64,000 bases of DNA from Halalkalibacter urbisdiaboli. GTDB taxonomy: Bacteria > Bacillota > Bacilli > Bacillales > Bacillaceae_D. The stretch spans positions 793,504 through 857,503 of the forward strand of contig NZ_MVJM01000003.1 of the NCBI RefSeq assembly GCF_002156385.1, written 5' to 3'. Shown in pieces: positions 1 to 7,925 of this stretch (its first letter is position 1; every line of letters starts with the position of its first letter). Made by a program: the position numbers and the translations under genes. Under the pieces are notes generated by a model. That model had not been told where the DNA came from. It saw only the letters and a program-made list of their open reading frames with translations, and did not search any database.

Positions 1-143
1 TGGAACGGAAAATAAAGGGAGCATAAAATGAAGGAAATGTCTACACTTATTTCCTGGGCAAGCGCAAAAACAGCCGACTTTCAACATTTTGCAACAATTT
101 TGTGAACAAAGCGAATGAAAACGTTGTAACAATAGAAAAGAAA

Positions 144-172
144 TTGTCAAAAATAAGGAAAGGGCGTACAAT
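144..172 (+). promoter_or_regulatory. SigA-type promoter
   Basis: TTGTCA (144-149) and TACAAT (167-172) are separated by 17 bp, close to the vegetative consensus. It would start transcription near 179, about 30 bp before the small ORF at 210. Confidence 0.55.
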
Positions 173-209
173 ATGTACTAGAAATAGGAAAGATGAAAGA
201 GTGAGAACT

Positions 210-344
210 ATGAACCGTGCCCTTTTAATTTTATTTTTTGTAATGATTGGTATAACGTTGCTTATTTCTGTTGAAATGCGAGATTCAGCAAGCCTAAATA
301 GTTTACTAGACAAAAACCTAATCTTACAAAATTCACATAATTAG
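210..344 (+). CDS. Small single-pass membrane peptide (44 aa), hypothetical
   Basis: The ORF starts at ATG 210, just downstream of a good SigA-like promoter. Residues 3-20 form one hydrophobic segment, followed by a short polar tail. The ribosome binding site is weak (AAGATGAAAGAG). The frame is open further upstream, but the promoter position rules out the earlier in-frame start. I do not recognise the family. It could be a genuine small membrane protein or a chance ORF. Confidence 0.35.
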   Translation: MNRALLILFFVMIGITLLISVEMRDSASLNSLLDKNLILQNSHN

Positions 345-419
345 GTTAAACAACTAGGACACTAGGTGGATTTTGAACATAGGTTATTATTGACTCAACA
401 AAAAAGGAGGAAATAACTT

Positions 420-962
420 ATGTTTGGTAATCCTAGACCAGTTAGATCTCGAGTAATGCCACCGGTAGTACACCCAACAAAATGTAACGTTGTTGAAAGC
501 ACATGTGAATATATTGTACCAGAAGTTCATCCGACTCATACTACGAATGTTACAAACCATGTTTATAAGCATGTGCACAGCTATCCACACACTCAATCAT
601 ATGCTCAAAACATTGCACACCAGCAGTTTGTGAACCCTAACCCATACCCTGCAGGACCAGGAATGGTAGCAGGAGCAGCAACACCTCCAGCAGGGCCAGG
701 AATGGTAGCGGGAGCAACAACACCTCCAGCAGGGCCAGGAATGGTGGCAGGAGCAGCAACACCTCCAGCAGGACCAGGAATGGTGGCAGGAGCAGGTATG
801 CCAGGTTACGGAAAAGGAAATAAGCCTTTTCCGGGAATGGTAGCAGGAGCAGCAACACCTCCAGCGGGGCCAGGAATGGCGGGTTATGGAAAAGGAAATA
901 AGCCTTTTCCAGGCCATGTAGCAGGAGCACAAAAGGGTTTCGGTAAGTCTTGTGGCTGCTAG
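420..962 (+). CDS. cotD: Spore coat protein, CotD family
   Basis: 180 aa. Residues 1-80 match the inner spore coat protein CotD of Bacillus: a PPVVHPTKC start, the HPTHTTNVTNHVYKHVHSYPHT signature, and many His and few acidic residues. B. subtilis CotD has about 75 residues. This protein adds a Gly/Pro/Ala tail of about 100 residues built from AGPGMVAGAATPP repeats and ends in a CGC motif. AAAGGAGG lies 8 bp before ATG 420. A hairpin follows the gene, and ypsA and gpsB come next as in B. subtilis. Expected to be expressed in the mother cell late in sporulation. Confidence 0.85.
   Translation: MFGNPRPVRSRVMPPVVHPTKCNVVESTCEYIVPEVHPTHTTNVTNHVYKHVHSYPHTQSYAQNIAHQQFVNPNPYPAGPGMVAGAATPPAGPGMVAGATTPPAGPGMVAGAATPPAGPGMVAGAGMPGYGKGNKPFPGMVAGAATPPAGPGMAGYGKGNKPFPGHVAGAQKGFGKSCGC
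651..806 (+). repeat. Four tandem 39-bp repeats inside cotD
   Basis: Repeat units begin at 651, 690, 729 and 768. Each codes for a 13-residue AGPGMVAGAATPP unit and they differ by only a few silent or Ala/Thr changes. Partial copies continue to about 925, mixed with two copies of a GYGKGNKPFPG segment. The near identity at DNA level suggests recent expansion by slippage or unequal exchange. Confidence 0.9.
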
Positions 963-978
963 TGAGTATGAATTTATA

Positions 979-1005
979 GAAGGGCGAACATGTTGTTCGC
1001 TCTTC
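979..1005 (+). terminator. Hairpin after cotD
   Basis: GAAGGGCGAAC and GTTCGCTCTTC form an 11-bp stem with a 5-nt loop. The T tract after it is poor, so termination strength is uncertain. Confidence 0.5.
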
Positions 1006-1051
1006 TTCATTATAGAGTTTCGATGCGGCTAAGAGGAAAAGGAGGCGCTTA

Positions 1052-1609
1052 TTGAAAACTATTGCAATAACAGGATATAAGGGACATGAATTAGGGATAT
1101 TCGATCAAAAACATCAAGGTATTTATTACATAAAAAAAGCAATTGAACAACGAATTATTCCTTTAATTGAAGAGGGATTAGAATGGGTAATCATTAGCGG
1201 ACAACTTGGAGTTGAACTATGGGCTGCTGAAGTTGTATTAAGTCTAAAAAAACAATACCCGAACATAAAGCTTGCTGTACTCACTCCGTTTTTAGGACAA
1301 GAGGAGCGCTGGCAAGATGCAACAAAGGAATACTATACAAGGATATTAAACGAAGCGGATTATGTTGATAGTATAACAAAGCGGCCTTATGATAATCCTA
1401 GTCAGCTGAGATTAAAAAATGAATTTATCATTTCTAAAGTAGATGGATTACTCATATTATTTGATGAAGACAAACCTGGCTCACCCTTGTACTACTTGGA
1501 AATAGCACGTAAGCAGCAGCAGTTCAAAGAATTCTCGATCTTAATGATCACGCCAACCGACTTAGATTTATTAGTCCAGGACGAACAAGCTGCTGAAAAT
1601 TGGGACTAA
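1052..1609 (+). CDS. ypsA: YpsA family protein (SLOG superfamily, DUF1273)
   Basis: 185 aa. The N-terminus has the ITGYKGHELGIF signature of YpsA, then a Rossmann-like SLOG fold with WVIISGQLGVELWAAE and, near residue 145, a PGSPLY segment. The family is linked to cell-division control and shares synteny with gpsB in Bacillus and Staphylococcus. Its ligand is not established; SLOG domains in general bind nucleotide-like molecules. Start is TTG 1052 with AAGGAGG 7 bp upstream. gpsB follows after 87 bp. Confidence 0.85.
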   Translation: MKTIAITGYKGHELGIFDQKHQGIYYIKKAIEQRIIPLIEEGLEWVIISGQLGVELWAAEVVLSLKKQYPNIKLAVLTPFLGQEERWQDATKEYYTRILNEADYVDSITKRPYDNPSQLRLKNEFIISKVDGLLILFDEDKPGSPLYYLEIARKQQQFKEFSILMITPTDLDLLVQDEQAAENWD

Positions 1610-1696
1610 AAAGATTCAAATTGACAATCTCTTTAACTTTTGAAAAAATAAAGATTGTATTAGGTTGTTTTTATTCGTTAGCAGAGGTGATTAAAA

Positions 1697-2008
1697 TTGT
1701 ATAATCAGGAAATTCGTTTAACAGCGAAAGATATCTTAAATAAAGATTTTAAATCGAGTATGAGAGGGTACAACCCTGATGAAGTAGATAAATTTCTAGA
1801 TACGATCATTCAAGATTATGAGGTATTTCAGCGTGCAATTGAACAGCTTGAGCAAGAAAACCAGCAACTAAAACGTGAAGTTAAAAAATTATCTGACCGT
1901 CCACAAAGACAGGTAACACCACCGACCGTCGGTAGTACAAATTATGATATTCTCCAACGGTTATCAAATCTTGAGAAAAAGGTTTTTGGTGACAAGCTAT
2001 TTGAATAG
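1697..2008 (+). CDS. gpsB: Cell-division adaptor GpsB
   Basis: 103 aa, against 98 in B. subtilis. Residues 1-65 are a DivIVA/GpsB domain ([20 protein letters not shown], then [15 protein letters not shown]) that runs into a coiled coil. The C-terminal 35 residues are the small trimerisation helix. GpsB links peptidoglycan synthases such as PBP1 with the division machinery in the cytosol. Start is TTG 1697, 6 bp after AGAGGTGA. It lies next to ypsA, as in related genomes. Confidence 0.93.
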   Translation: MYNQEIRLTAKDILNKDFKSSMRGYNPDEVDKFLDTIIQDYEVFQRAIEQLEQENQQLKREVKKLSDRPQRQVTPPTVGSTNYDILQRLSNLEKKVFGDKLFE

Positions 2009-2037
2009 ATTCATAACGAATCAAGGAGAGGATTTGT

Positions 2038-2433
2038 TTGATCGAGGTATATATCGACGGAGCAAGTGCTGGTAATCCAGGTCCATCAGGTGCAGGCGTT
2101 TTTATCAATTTTAAAAATGGCCAGGTGGAAGGACACTTTTTTCCATTAGGCGTCATGTCAAATCACGAAGCTGAATATGAGGCGCTAATTAAAGGGCTAG
2201 ATGTCTGTCTCGAAAAAGGAATTACGACCGCTTCGTTTCGCACGGATTCAAAGCTAATTGATGATGCGATTGAACGTCGGTATGTTAAGAACAAACAATT
2301 TCAGCGTTATTTAGAACAAGCCCTTATACGTATTGATAAGTTTGATTTATTTTTTCTAAAATGGATTCCGAGTAAGCAAAATAAAAATGCCGATGAGCTC
2401 GCTAGAAAAGCGATTTCGAAACAAAGGGAATAA
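2038..2433 (+). CDS. RNase HI-like protein (reverse-transcriptase-like fold)
   Basis: 131 aa single-domain RNase H fold. Metal-binding acids can be placed at Asp7 (YIDGAS), Glu46 (HEAEYEAL), Asp70 (RTDSKL) and the Asp of NADELA near residue 118. This is the short type without the hybrid-binding N-terminal domain, like Bacillus YpeP/YpdQ. Expected to cut RNA in RNA-DNA hybrids, though some members are inactive. Start is TTG 2038 with AAGGAGAGG 9 bp before it. rnpB follows with its own promoter. Confidence 0.8.
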   Translation: MIEVYIDGASAGNPGPSGAGVFINFKNGQVEGHFFPLGVMSNHEAEYEALIKGLDVCLEKGITTASFRTDSKLIDDAIERRYVKNKQFQRYLEQALIRIDKFDLFFLKWIPSKQNKNADELARKAISKQRE

Positions 2434-2447
2434 CCAGTAATTCCCTA

Positions 2448-2476
2448 TTGCATAGGTTGTATATTAGCGATATAAT
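2448..2476 (+). promoter_or_regulatory. Promoter of rnpB
   Basis: TTGCAT (2448-2453), a 17-bp spacer and a perfect TATAAT (2471-2476) place the start of transcription near 2483, just ahead of the RNase P RNA. Confidence 0.75.
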
Positions 2477-2483
2477 AAATATT

Positions 2484-2905
2484 GTCGCTTTGACATTTAA
2501 GCGTTCAGGTAACCGCTGCATGTTAATCATGTAGAGGAAAGTCCATGCTCGCACGGGCTGCGATGCCCGTAGTGTTCGTGCCTAGCCAATTCATAAGCTA
2601 GGGTAGTCTGGTTTCGACTGGATTAACGGCAAGATAAGCACCTACGTCTTTTGATATGGTGTGATGTCTTTGAAAGTGCCACAGTGACGAAGTCCGTTTG
2701 GAAACGAACGGAGTGGAACGAGGTAAACCCCTCGAGCGAGAAACCCAAAATTTGGTAGGGGAATCTTCTTAGTCGGAATTGAACGACTTCGAAGGACAAG
2801 GAGTATTCCTTGTAGATAGATGGTTACCACCTGAGTACGAGGTTCATCACCGTTTGCAGTACGAAGGAACAGAACATGGCTTATCGAATGCTTAATGATG
2901 AAAAT
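2484..2905 (+). ncRNA. rnpB: RNase P RNA, Bacillus (B) type
   Basis: Catalytic RNA that matures tRNA 5' ends. The universally conserved core GAGGAAAGTCCATGCTCGCA lies at 2532-2551, ACAGTGACGAAGTC near 2681 and GAACAGAACATGGCTTA near 2868. The ends pair as helix P1: TTAAGCGTTC (2498-2507) with GAATGCTTAA (2886-2895). The exact ends are estimated. Flanking genes gpsB and the RlmL-like methylase match the B. subtilis locus. Confidence 0.95.
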
Positions 2906-2919
2906 TTACGCGACACTAA

Positions 2920-2947
2920 CTCCCCTTTTAGGGGTTTTTTTATTTTT
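2920..2947 (+). terminator. Terminator of rnpB
   Basis: CCCC TTTTA GGGG followed by seven T, then ATTTTT. Confidence 0.8.
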
Positions 2948-3055
2948 ATCGATATTTACCCTATTATTTATTCAAATGTTAACATGAATTTGTCATGACA
3001 TTCTGAAATGCGTATAATGGAAAAAGCATGTCCATACATAAGGGGTTTTGAATTC

Positions 3056-4201
3056 ATGGAAAAAGTTACGTTAATTGCCACTGCAACGATGGGATTAGAA
3101 GCTCTAGTTGCAAGAGAGGTTAAAGATTTAGGTTATGAAGATGTTCAGGTTGAAAATGGAAAAGTAACGTTCTCTGCCGATATATCTGCAATTCCAAGGG
3201 CAAATCTATGGTTAAGAACAGCCGATCGTGTAAAGCTAAAGATTGGAGAATTTAAAGCGTTCACTTTCGACGAATTATTTGAAAAAACAAAGGCGCTTCC
3301 TTGGCCTGACTTTATTCCTGTTCATGCGGAATTTCCCGTAATCGGTAAATCCGTTAAATCGAAGTTATTTAGTGTGTCCGATTGCCAGGCTATTGTAAAA
3401 AAAGCCGTTGTAGAAAGTATGAAAAAACGATACAAGCGCGGTTGGTTTGATGAAAATGGACCATTTTATCGGATTGAGGTCGCACTACATAAAGATGTAG
3501 CAACGTTAACGATAGATACAAGTGGTACAGGATTACATAAAAGAGGGTATCGTTATTTACATAATCAAGCTCCATTAAAAGAAACGTTAGCAGCTGCGAT
3601 GATTATGCTGACAACGTGGAGACCGGATCGTCCTTTTGCAGATCCATTCTGTGGTTCTGGAACATTACCAATTGAAGCCGCCATGATTGGCCAAAACATC
3701 GCTCCGGGGTTTAATCGGGAATTTGTCTCTGAACAATGGCATTGGATCGGTCAAGAGCGTTGGGACAAGGCAAGACAAGAAGTAGAGGATGTTGCTAACT
3801 ATGACCAGCCTCTCGATATTCTCGGAACTGATATTGACCATCGTAGTGTGGAGTTAGCTCAAAATAATGCAATGGAAGCAGGTTTTGGGGAACTCATTCA
3901 ATTTAAGCAAATGCAAGTGAAAGATTTTAGACATCGCGGTGAATATGGTGTTCTTGTTGGGAACCCACCGTATGGTGAGAGATTAGGTGAACGCGAGGAA
4001 GTCGAGCATATGTATCGTGATATGGGAAAGGTTTTTCAGGACCATCTAGATACATGGTCGATTTATGTTCTTACTTCACATGAAGGCTTTGAGGAACTTT
4101 ACGGAAAAAAAGCAACAAAAAAGAGAAAGCTCTATAATGGGAATTTGAAAACAGATTATTATCAGTTTTTCGGGCCGCGTCCGCCAAGAATAGAATCATA
4201 A
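3056..4201 (+). CDS. THUMP-domain rRNA methyltransferase, RlmL N-domain type (YpsC)
   Basis: 381 aa. An N-terminal ferredoxin-like/THUMP part (residues 1-155) precedes a Rossmann methyltransferase with FADPFCGSGTLPIEAA for AdoMet binding and catalytic motif NPPYGERLG near residue 305. It matches the N-terminal half of E. coli RlmL, which makes m2G2445 of 23S rRNA. The C-terminal RlmK half is absent, as usual in Bacillus. ATG 3056 is chosen because MEKVTLIATATMGLEA aligns with the family start. AAGGGG lies 10 bp upstream. A strong terminator follows. Confidence 0.85.
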   Translation: MEKVTLIATATMGLEALVAREVKDLGYEDVQVENGKVTFSADISAIPRANLWLRTADRVKLKIGEFKAFTFDELFEKTKALPWPDFIPVHAEFPVIGKSVKSKLFSVSDCQAIVKKAVVESMKKRYKRGWFDENGPFYRIEVALHKDVATLTIDTSGTGLHKRGYRYLHNQAPLKETLAAAMIMLTTWRPDRPFADPFCGSGTLPIEAAMIGQNIAPGFNREFVSEQWHWIGQERWDKARQEVEDVANYDQPLDILGTDIDHRSVELAQNNAMEAGFGELIQFKQMQVKDFRHRGEYGVLVGNPPYGERLGEREEVEHMYRDMGKVFQDHLDTWSIYVLTSHEGFEELYGKKATKKRKLYNGNLKTDYYQFFGPRPPRIES

Positions 4202-4207
4202 AAGTCG

Positions 4208-4249
4208 AAGTTTCATCTAAAGGTTGTTTACCTTAGATGAAACTTTTTT
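4208..4249 (+). terminator. Terminator after the RlmL-like gene
   Basis: AAGTTTCATCTAA and TTAGATGAAACTT form a long stem followed by TTTTTT. Confidence 0.85.
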
Positions 4250-4689
4250 AATAGACAGAAAAATCAAAAATATCAAAAAAGAGAGCTATAAAGAGATTAA
4301 GCTAGGAAATTCGTGAAATACAACAATAAACAATAAATTTTGAATATTTACAAAATAAAAACTATTTAGTAATATAAACGTAAGCTAACAGAAAGGAGTT
4401 GGAAATGTGAAGGTCGATATCATGTTAACAGGAAATACATAGCTTTAGCTAATGAGAGGACGTGATTCCGATGAAGTAGCGTTAGCGAAATGTGCCGATT
4501 TGGTGCATACGACAAAATAATCCATAATGATTAAAATCTATTGAAAGGGATAGTAATAATGACTGAAGATGAAATAGGTTAAGCGGCCTTTTATCGTAGT
4601 GATAAGAGGCCGCTTATATTTACGTGTATAAAAACAGCCACCACGTATACGCTAAGAGTACATAACCTACTAGGGGTAGGGGGTTTTTT
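4250..4689 (+). other. 440-bp leader region with hairpins and short peptides, no recognised gene
   Basis: No family is recognised here. Three things stand out. GAAAGGAG (4391-4398) precedes GTG 4407, which opens an 11-codon frame. After two in-frame stops, the same frame continues from ATG 4452 for 22 codons to 4520. A long hairpin lies at 4579-4616. A smaller CCTAC/GTAGG hairpin and TTTTTT (4666-4689) sit right against the start of the HD-GYP gene, resembling an attenuator. It may be a regulatory leader or a decayed gene. Confidence 0.4.
4579..4616 (+). terminator. Strong hairpin, possible terminator or attenuator
   Basis: AAGCGGCCTTTTATC and GATAAGAGGCCGCTT pair over 15 positions with a 5-nt loop. 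The tail (ATATTT) is only moderately T-rich. Confidence 0.45.
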
Positions 4690-5622
4690 ATGAAACGATT
4701 AACACAGAAATTTTATCAATGGTTTTACTCGACAATGTTTTATCGATATCTTTTTTTTGTTGTTTTTTTTCTTAGTGCGATCATTAATGGATTTCTTGTT
4801 GAAAGTTTTTTTTTATATCCTCTTTATATAATCTCCGTTATTTTATTAGGTATAGGGTTTGTAGATAAATCCTATCGTTTTCTTTTCTTGTCCGGAACTT
4901 TAGTCGTGATGAGTAGAATTTTTTTAACTCCTGAACCATTGCCTACAATCGAAACTGCTCTCCTACATTGGTTTACATATGTCATTATTATGTTTATCTC
5001 TGTTGGCTTAATGAGAAATGTAATCCTGTCCAGAAAACATAAGGATGAGCTTATTTCGGCATTAATCAATTCATTAGATTCGAGAGATCCTTACACCGCT
5101 TTCCACTCGAAAAACGTTGCACATTATGCTAAACGAATTGGTAAGGAGATGAAAATGTCAGAGTATCAGTGTGAGGCGTTATTTGTAGGCGGTCTTCTTC
5201 ACGATATTGGGAAAATAGGGGTGCCAGAAAGAATCTTAACAAAACCGGGACGCTTATCTGATGAAGAATACCAATTTATTCAAAAACATCCTCGGATTGG
5301 CTACGAAACGCTTAAACACATAACAACCTTTAAAAAAAATGGCGTTTTAGATATGGTGAAATACCACCATGAGAGACTTGATGGGCGGGGGTATCCAAAT
5401 GGTCTTTTTGGTGATGAAATTCCTTTTGTTGCTAAGGTCATCGCGATTGCAGACTCTTTTGATGCCATGACGTCAAAAAGAGTCTACCGTAAAGATATTG
5501 GATTAGACTACGCAGTTGATGAGCTTCAAAAAAATAAGGGAACACAATTTGATCCTTATATTACAGATTCGTTGCTTTCAATACTTGAACGTGAAGGTGA
5601 AGAATTTATTCGTTTATTATAA
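4690..5622 (+). CDS. Membrane-anchored HD-GYP cyclic-di-GMP phosphodiesterase
   Basis: 310 aa. Residues 15-115 hold four to five membrane helices with no known sensory domain. Residues 135-310 are an HD-GYP domain: HSKNVAHYA, the HD pair in LLHDIGKIGVPE near residue 172, KHPRIGYE, and the full YHHERLDGRGYPNGL motif. The domain normally hydrolyses c-di-GMP; activity and output here are inferred. AGGGGG lies 6 bp before ATG 4690. A c-di-GMP riboswitch occurs elsewhere in the window (29233-29309), so the organism uses this signal. Confidence 0.88.
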   Translation: MKRLTQKFYQWFYSTMFYRYLFFVVFFLSAIINGFLVESFFLYPLYIISVILLGIGFVDKSYRFLFLSGTLVVMSRIFLTPEPLPTIETALLHWFTYVIIMFISVGLMRNVILSRKHKDELISALINSLDSRDPYTAFHSKNVAHYAKRIGKEMKMSEYQCEALFVGGLLHDIGKIGVPERILTKPGRLSDEEYQFIQKHPRIGYETLKHITTFKKNGVLDMVKYHHERLDGRGYPNGLFGDEIPFVAKVIAIADSFDAMTSKRVYRKDIGLDYAVDELQKNKGTQFDPYITDSLLSILEREGEEFIRLL

Positions 5623-5743
5623 AGATACGATAAATATATTATGTAAAATAATTGTCTATTGTGAGATGAATAAATGAAGGTGTATGACGTAAACTAATTC
5701 TATAAGCAGATGCTTACATACGTCGATTTTGGGAGGCAATAAA

Positions 5744-6010
5744 ATGACACATGATCAAAATATCAACACAGGTTATAATGATTTAAAGCAAGTTGAAATG
5801 GCGATCAAGTCCGCTCAGCACATGGTTGGACAAGCAACGATGAGTATGGATGAAGACCAGTTACAAGCGGCAACTGATGCATTAAACCAAGCAAAGCAGC
5901 AATTCCAGCATGCGGTTTCTCAACAAACAGGAGTAGATGAACAATTTTTTGAGTTTGCTTCGGAGTTGATTGAACGCACCGAAAAACAATTAACTGAAGC
6001 AAAGCAATAA
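5744..6010 (+). CDS. DUF2564-like small helical protein
   Basis: 88 aa, soluble, almost all helix and rich in Gln and Ala (LQAATDALNQAKQQFQ, then HAVSQQTGVDEQFFEF). It resembles the DUF2564 family of Bacillus proteins of unknown function. ATG 5744 has GGGAGG 7 bp upstream and is preferred to earlier in-frame codons. It is monocistronic with its own terminator. Confidence 0.7.
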   Translation: MTHDQNINTGYNDLKQVEMAIKSAQHMVGQATMSMDEDQLQAATDALNQAKQQFQHAVSQQTGVDEQFFEFASELIERTEKQLTEAKQ

Positions 6011-6023
6011 TGATGGAATGAAT

Positions 6024-6046
6024 GCGCCTAGTTGGGCGCTTTTTTA
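6024..6046 (+). terminator. Terminator after the DUF2564-like gene
   Basis: GCGCC TAGTTG GGCGC followed by a run of T. Confidence 0.8.
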
Positions 6047-6166
6047 ATGAACTAAGAATTAATTGAGGCTTATTTTTTGTTGTGTGAATTCCTTATAATT
6101 ATTTCTTATTAAAAAAGAGGATATCGAGGTAACTAGTCAAAAGAATAATGGAAGGAGAAAGGGGTT

Positions 6167-7690
6167 ATGGTCATGAGCCAACGTATTAAAGCAACAGAAC
6201 GTGATTTTCTTGCTTATGTGAAAAAAATTGAAGATTTTAATGAAGCACTTTCGTTACTAGCTTGGGATTCTAGAACTGGCGCTCCTAAAAAAGGAATGCA
6301 CCAACGATCGGAAGTGATTGGGACATTGTCAGCTGAAGTATTTCAATTATCGACCTCAGAGGAAATGGCTAGTTATTTAGGTGAACTTCGTGAAGGGAGT
6401 GTACAAGATGAGCTGTCGTTTATTACGAAAAAGACAGTGGAAGAATGTCACAAAGCATTTGAGAGAAACGTAAAAATTCCTAAAGAAGAGTATAAGGATT
6501 ATGTGATGCTTCAAGCACAGTCAGAAACTGTTTGGGAGGAAGCAAAGGATAAAGCTGATTTTGAGATGTTTCGCCCTAATTTAGAAAAACTACTTGAATA
6601 TAAGAAACGCTTTATTAATTACTGGGGCTATAAGGGCCATCCTTATAATACGTTATTAGATGATTATGAACCGGGTGTTTTTGTTGATACGCTTGATAAA
6701 GTATTTGGCGAATTGCGTGACCAATTAATCCCGTTAGTAAAGGGGGTTACAGAGTCAACCAATCAACCAAAGACAGAGTTCTTATATAAGCATTTTCCGA
6801 AGTCGAATCAACGTGCGTTAAGCTTAGATTTATTAAAGGATATTGGCTATGATTTCGAAGCTGGACGATTAGATGAGACGGTTCACCCGTTTGCTATTGG
6901 TATCAATCCGAACGATGTTAGAATAACGACGAAATACAATGAATCTGATTTTCGTCTCGCTTTATTTGGAACGATACATGAATGTGGTCATGCTCTTTAT
7001 GAACAAAACATTTCGCAGGACCTCATCGGTACACCATTATGTGATGGAACGTCTATGGGAATTCACGAATCACAGTCATTATTTTGGGAAAAGTTTGTTG
7101 GGCAAAATCCTTCTTTCTGGGAGCGACAATACCCATTATTAAAAAAGCATTCTTCTGGCCAATTTGATCATATTTCACTTGAAGATTTTTATTTTGCAGT
7201 AAATGAGGCCAAGCCATCACTAATTCGGATAGAAAGCGATGAACTTACCTATTGCTTACATATTATTCTGAGGTATGAATTGGAAAAGGCGTTAATAGAA
7301 GGCCAAATTGAAGTAAAAGATTTACCAGAAATTTGGAATGACAAGATGGATGAATACCTTGGGGTTCGACCTACACATGATGGAGAAGGTGTTTTGCAGG
7401 ATGTTCATTGGTCATTTGGAGCGTTCGGTTATTTTCCTTCCTATGCCCTTGGTTATATTTATTCAGCCCAAATGAAGGAAGCGCTATTAACGGACCTTCC
7501 TAATTTTGATGACCTCATATTAAATGGTGAATTTAGCCCAATACGACAATGGATGACAACGAATGTCCACCAATATGGTAAAACGAAGAAGCCAGCTGAT
7601 ATCATTAAGGATATTACAGGTGGCGGGATCGATTCTGCACCATTAATTCGCTATTTGGATAATAAATATCGAAGCTTGTACACATTTTAA
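6167..7690 (+). CDS. Carboxypeptidase, M32 family (Taq type)
   Basis: 507 aa, the usual length for M32 thermostable metallocarboxypeptidases. The zinc motif HECGH lies near residue 270 in FGTIHECGHALYEQN. The family signatures GTPLCDGTSMGIHESQS and ETVHPFAIG are also present. Cytosolic enzyme releasing C-terminal residues from peptides. Two ATGs lie close together; 6167 is 9 bp from GGAG (6154-6157) and preferred over 6173. Own terminator follows. Confidence 0.92.
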   Translation: MVMSQRIKATERDFLAYVKKIEDFNEALSLLAWDSRTGAPKKGMHQRSEVIGTLSAEVFQLSTSEEMASYLGELREGSVQDELSFITKKTVEECHKAFERNVKIPKEEYKDYVMLQAQSETVWEEAKDKADFEMFRPNLEKLLEYKKRFINYWGYKGHPYNTLLDDYEPGVFVDTLDKVFGELRDQLIPLVKGVTESTNQPKTEFLYKHFPKSNQRALSLDLLKDIGYDFEAGRLDETVHPFAIGINPNDVRITTKYNESDFRLALFGTIHECGHALYEQNISQDLIGTPLCDGTSMGIHESQSLFWEKFVGQNPSFWERQYPLLKKHSSGQFDHISLEDFYFAVNEAKPSLIRIESDELTYCLHIILRYELEKALIEGQIEVKDLPEIWNDKMDEYLGVRPTHDGEGVLQDVHWSFGAFGYFPSYALGYIYSAQMKEALLTDLPNFDDLILNGEFSPIRQWMTTNVHQYGKTKKPADIIKDITGGGIDSAPLIRYLDNKYRSLYTF

Positions 7691-7702
7691 ACTCAATTAA
7701 AC

Positions 7703-7748
7703 AAGAGGATTCAACAGGTAATGACCTATTGAATCCTCTTTTTCTTTT
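7703..7748 (+). terminator. Terminator after the M32 carboxypeptidase
   Basis: AAGAGGATTCAA and TTGAATCCTCTT pair, followed by TTTCTTTT. Confidence 0.85.
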
Positions 7749-7925
7749 ATTCGACAGCTTCATTCAAAAAAATGTTAAAAGCAAATAAAAGATATGGTAT
7801 AGTATATTTAGATTAGTAAATTAAACCTAGTTTTGTTAAATTTCTAACGAAAACGCTTACTAGTTTTTATTTATTTTTAAATGATAAGACGAATCCACTA
7901 TTAACTTTTTAGAAAGGAAGTATCT

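Noticed and set aside
28-105. 25-codon frame with AAAGGGAG upstream at the left edge
   Set aside because: Possible small gene, but no family, no hydrophobic segment and the upstream context is cut off by the window edge.
651-925. Possible CRISPR-like array
   Set aside because: The repeats are contiguous, in frame and coding; there are no spacers.
597-1010. 137-codon frame on - across the cotD repeats
   Set aside because: It mirrors the repetitive cotD sequence; its Cys/Trp-rich product is an artefact of the GC-rich repeats.
2642-2830. 62-codon frame on - inside rnpB
   Set aside because: The stretch is RNase P RNA.
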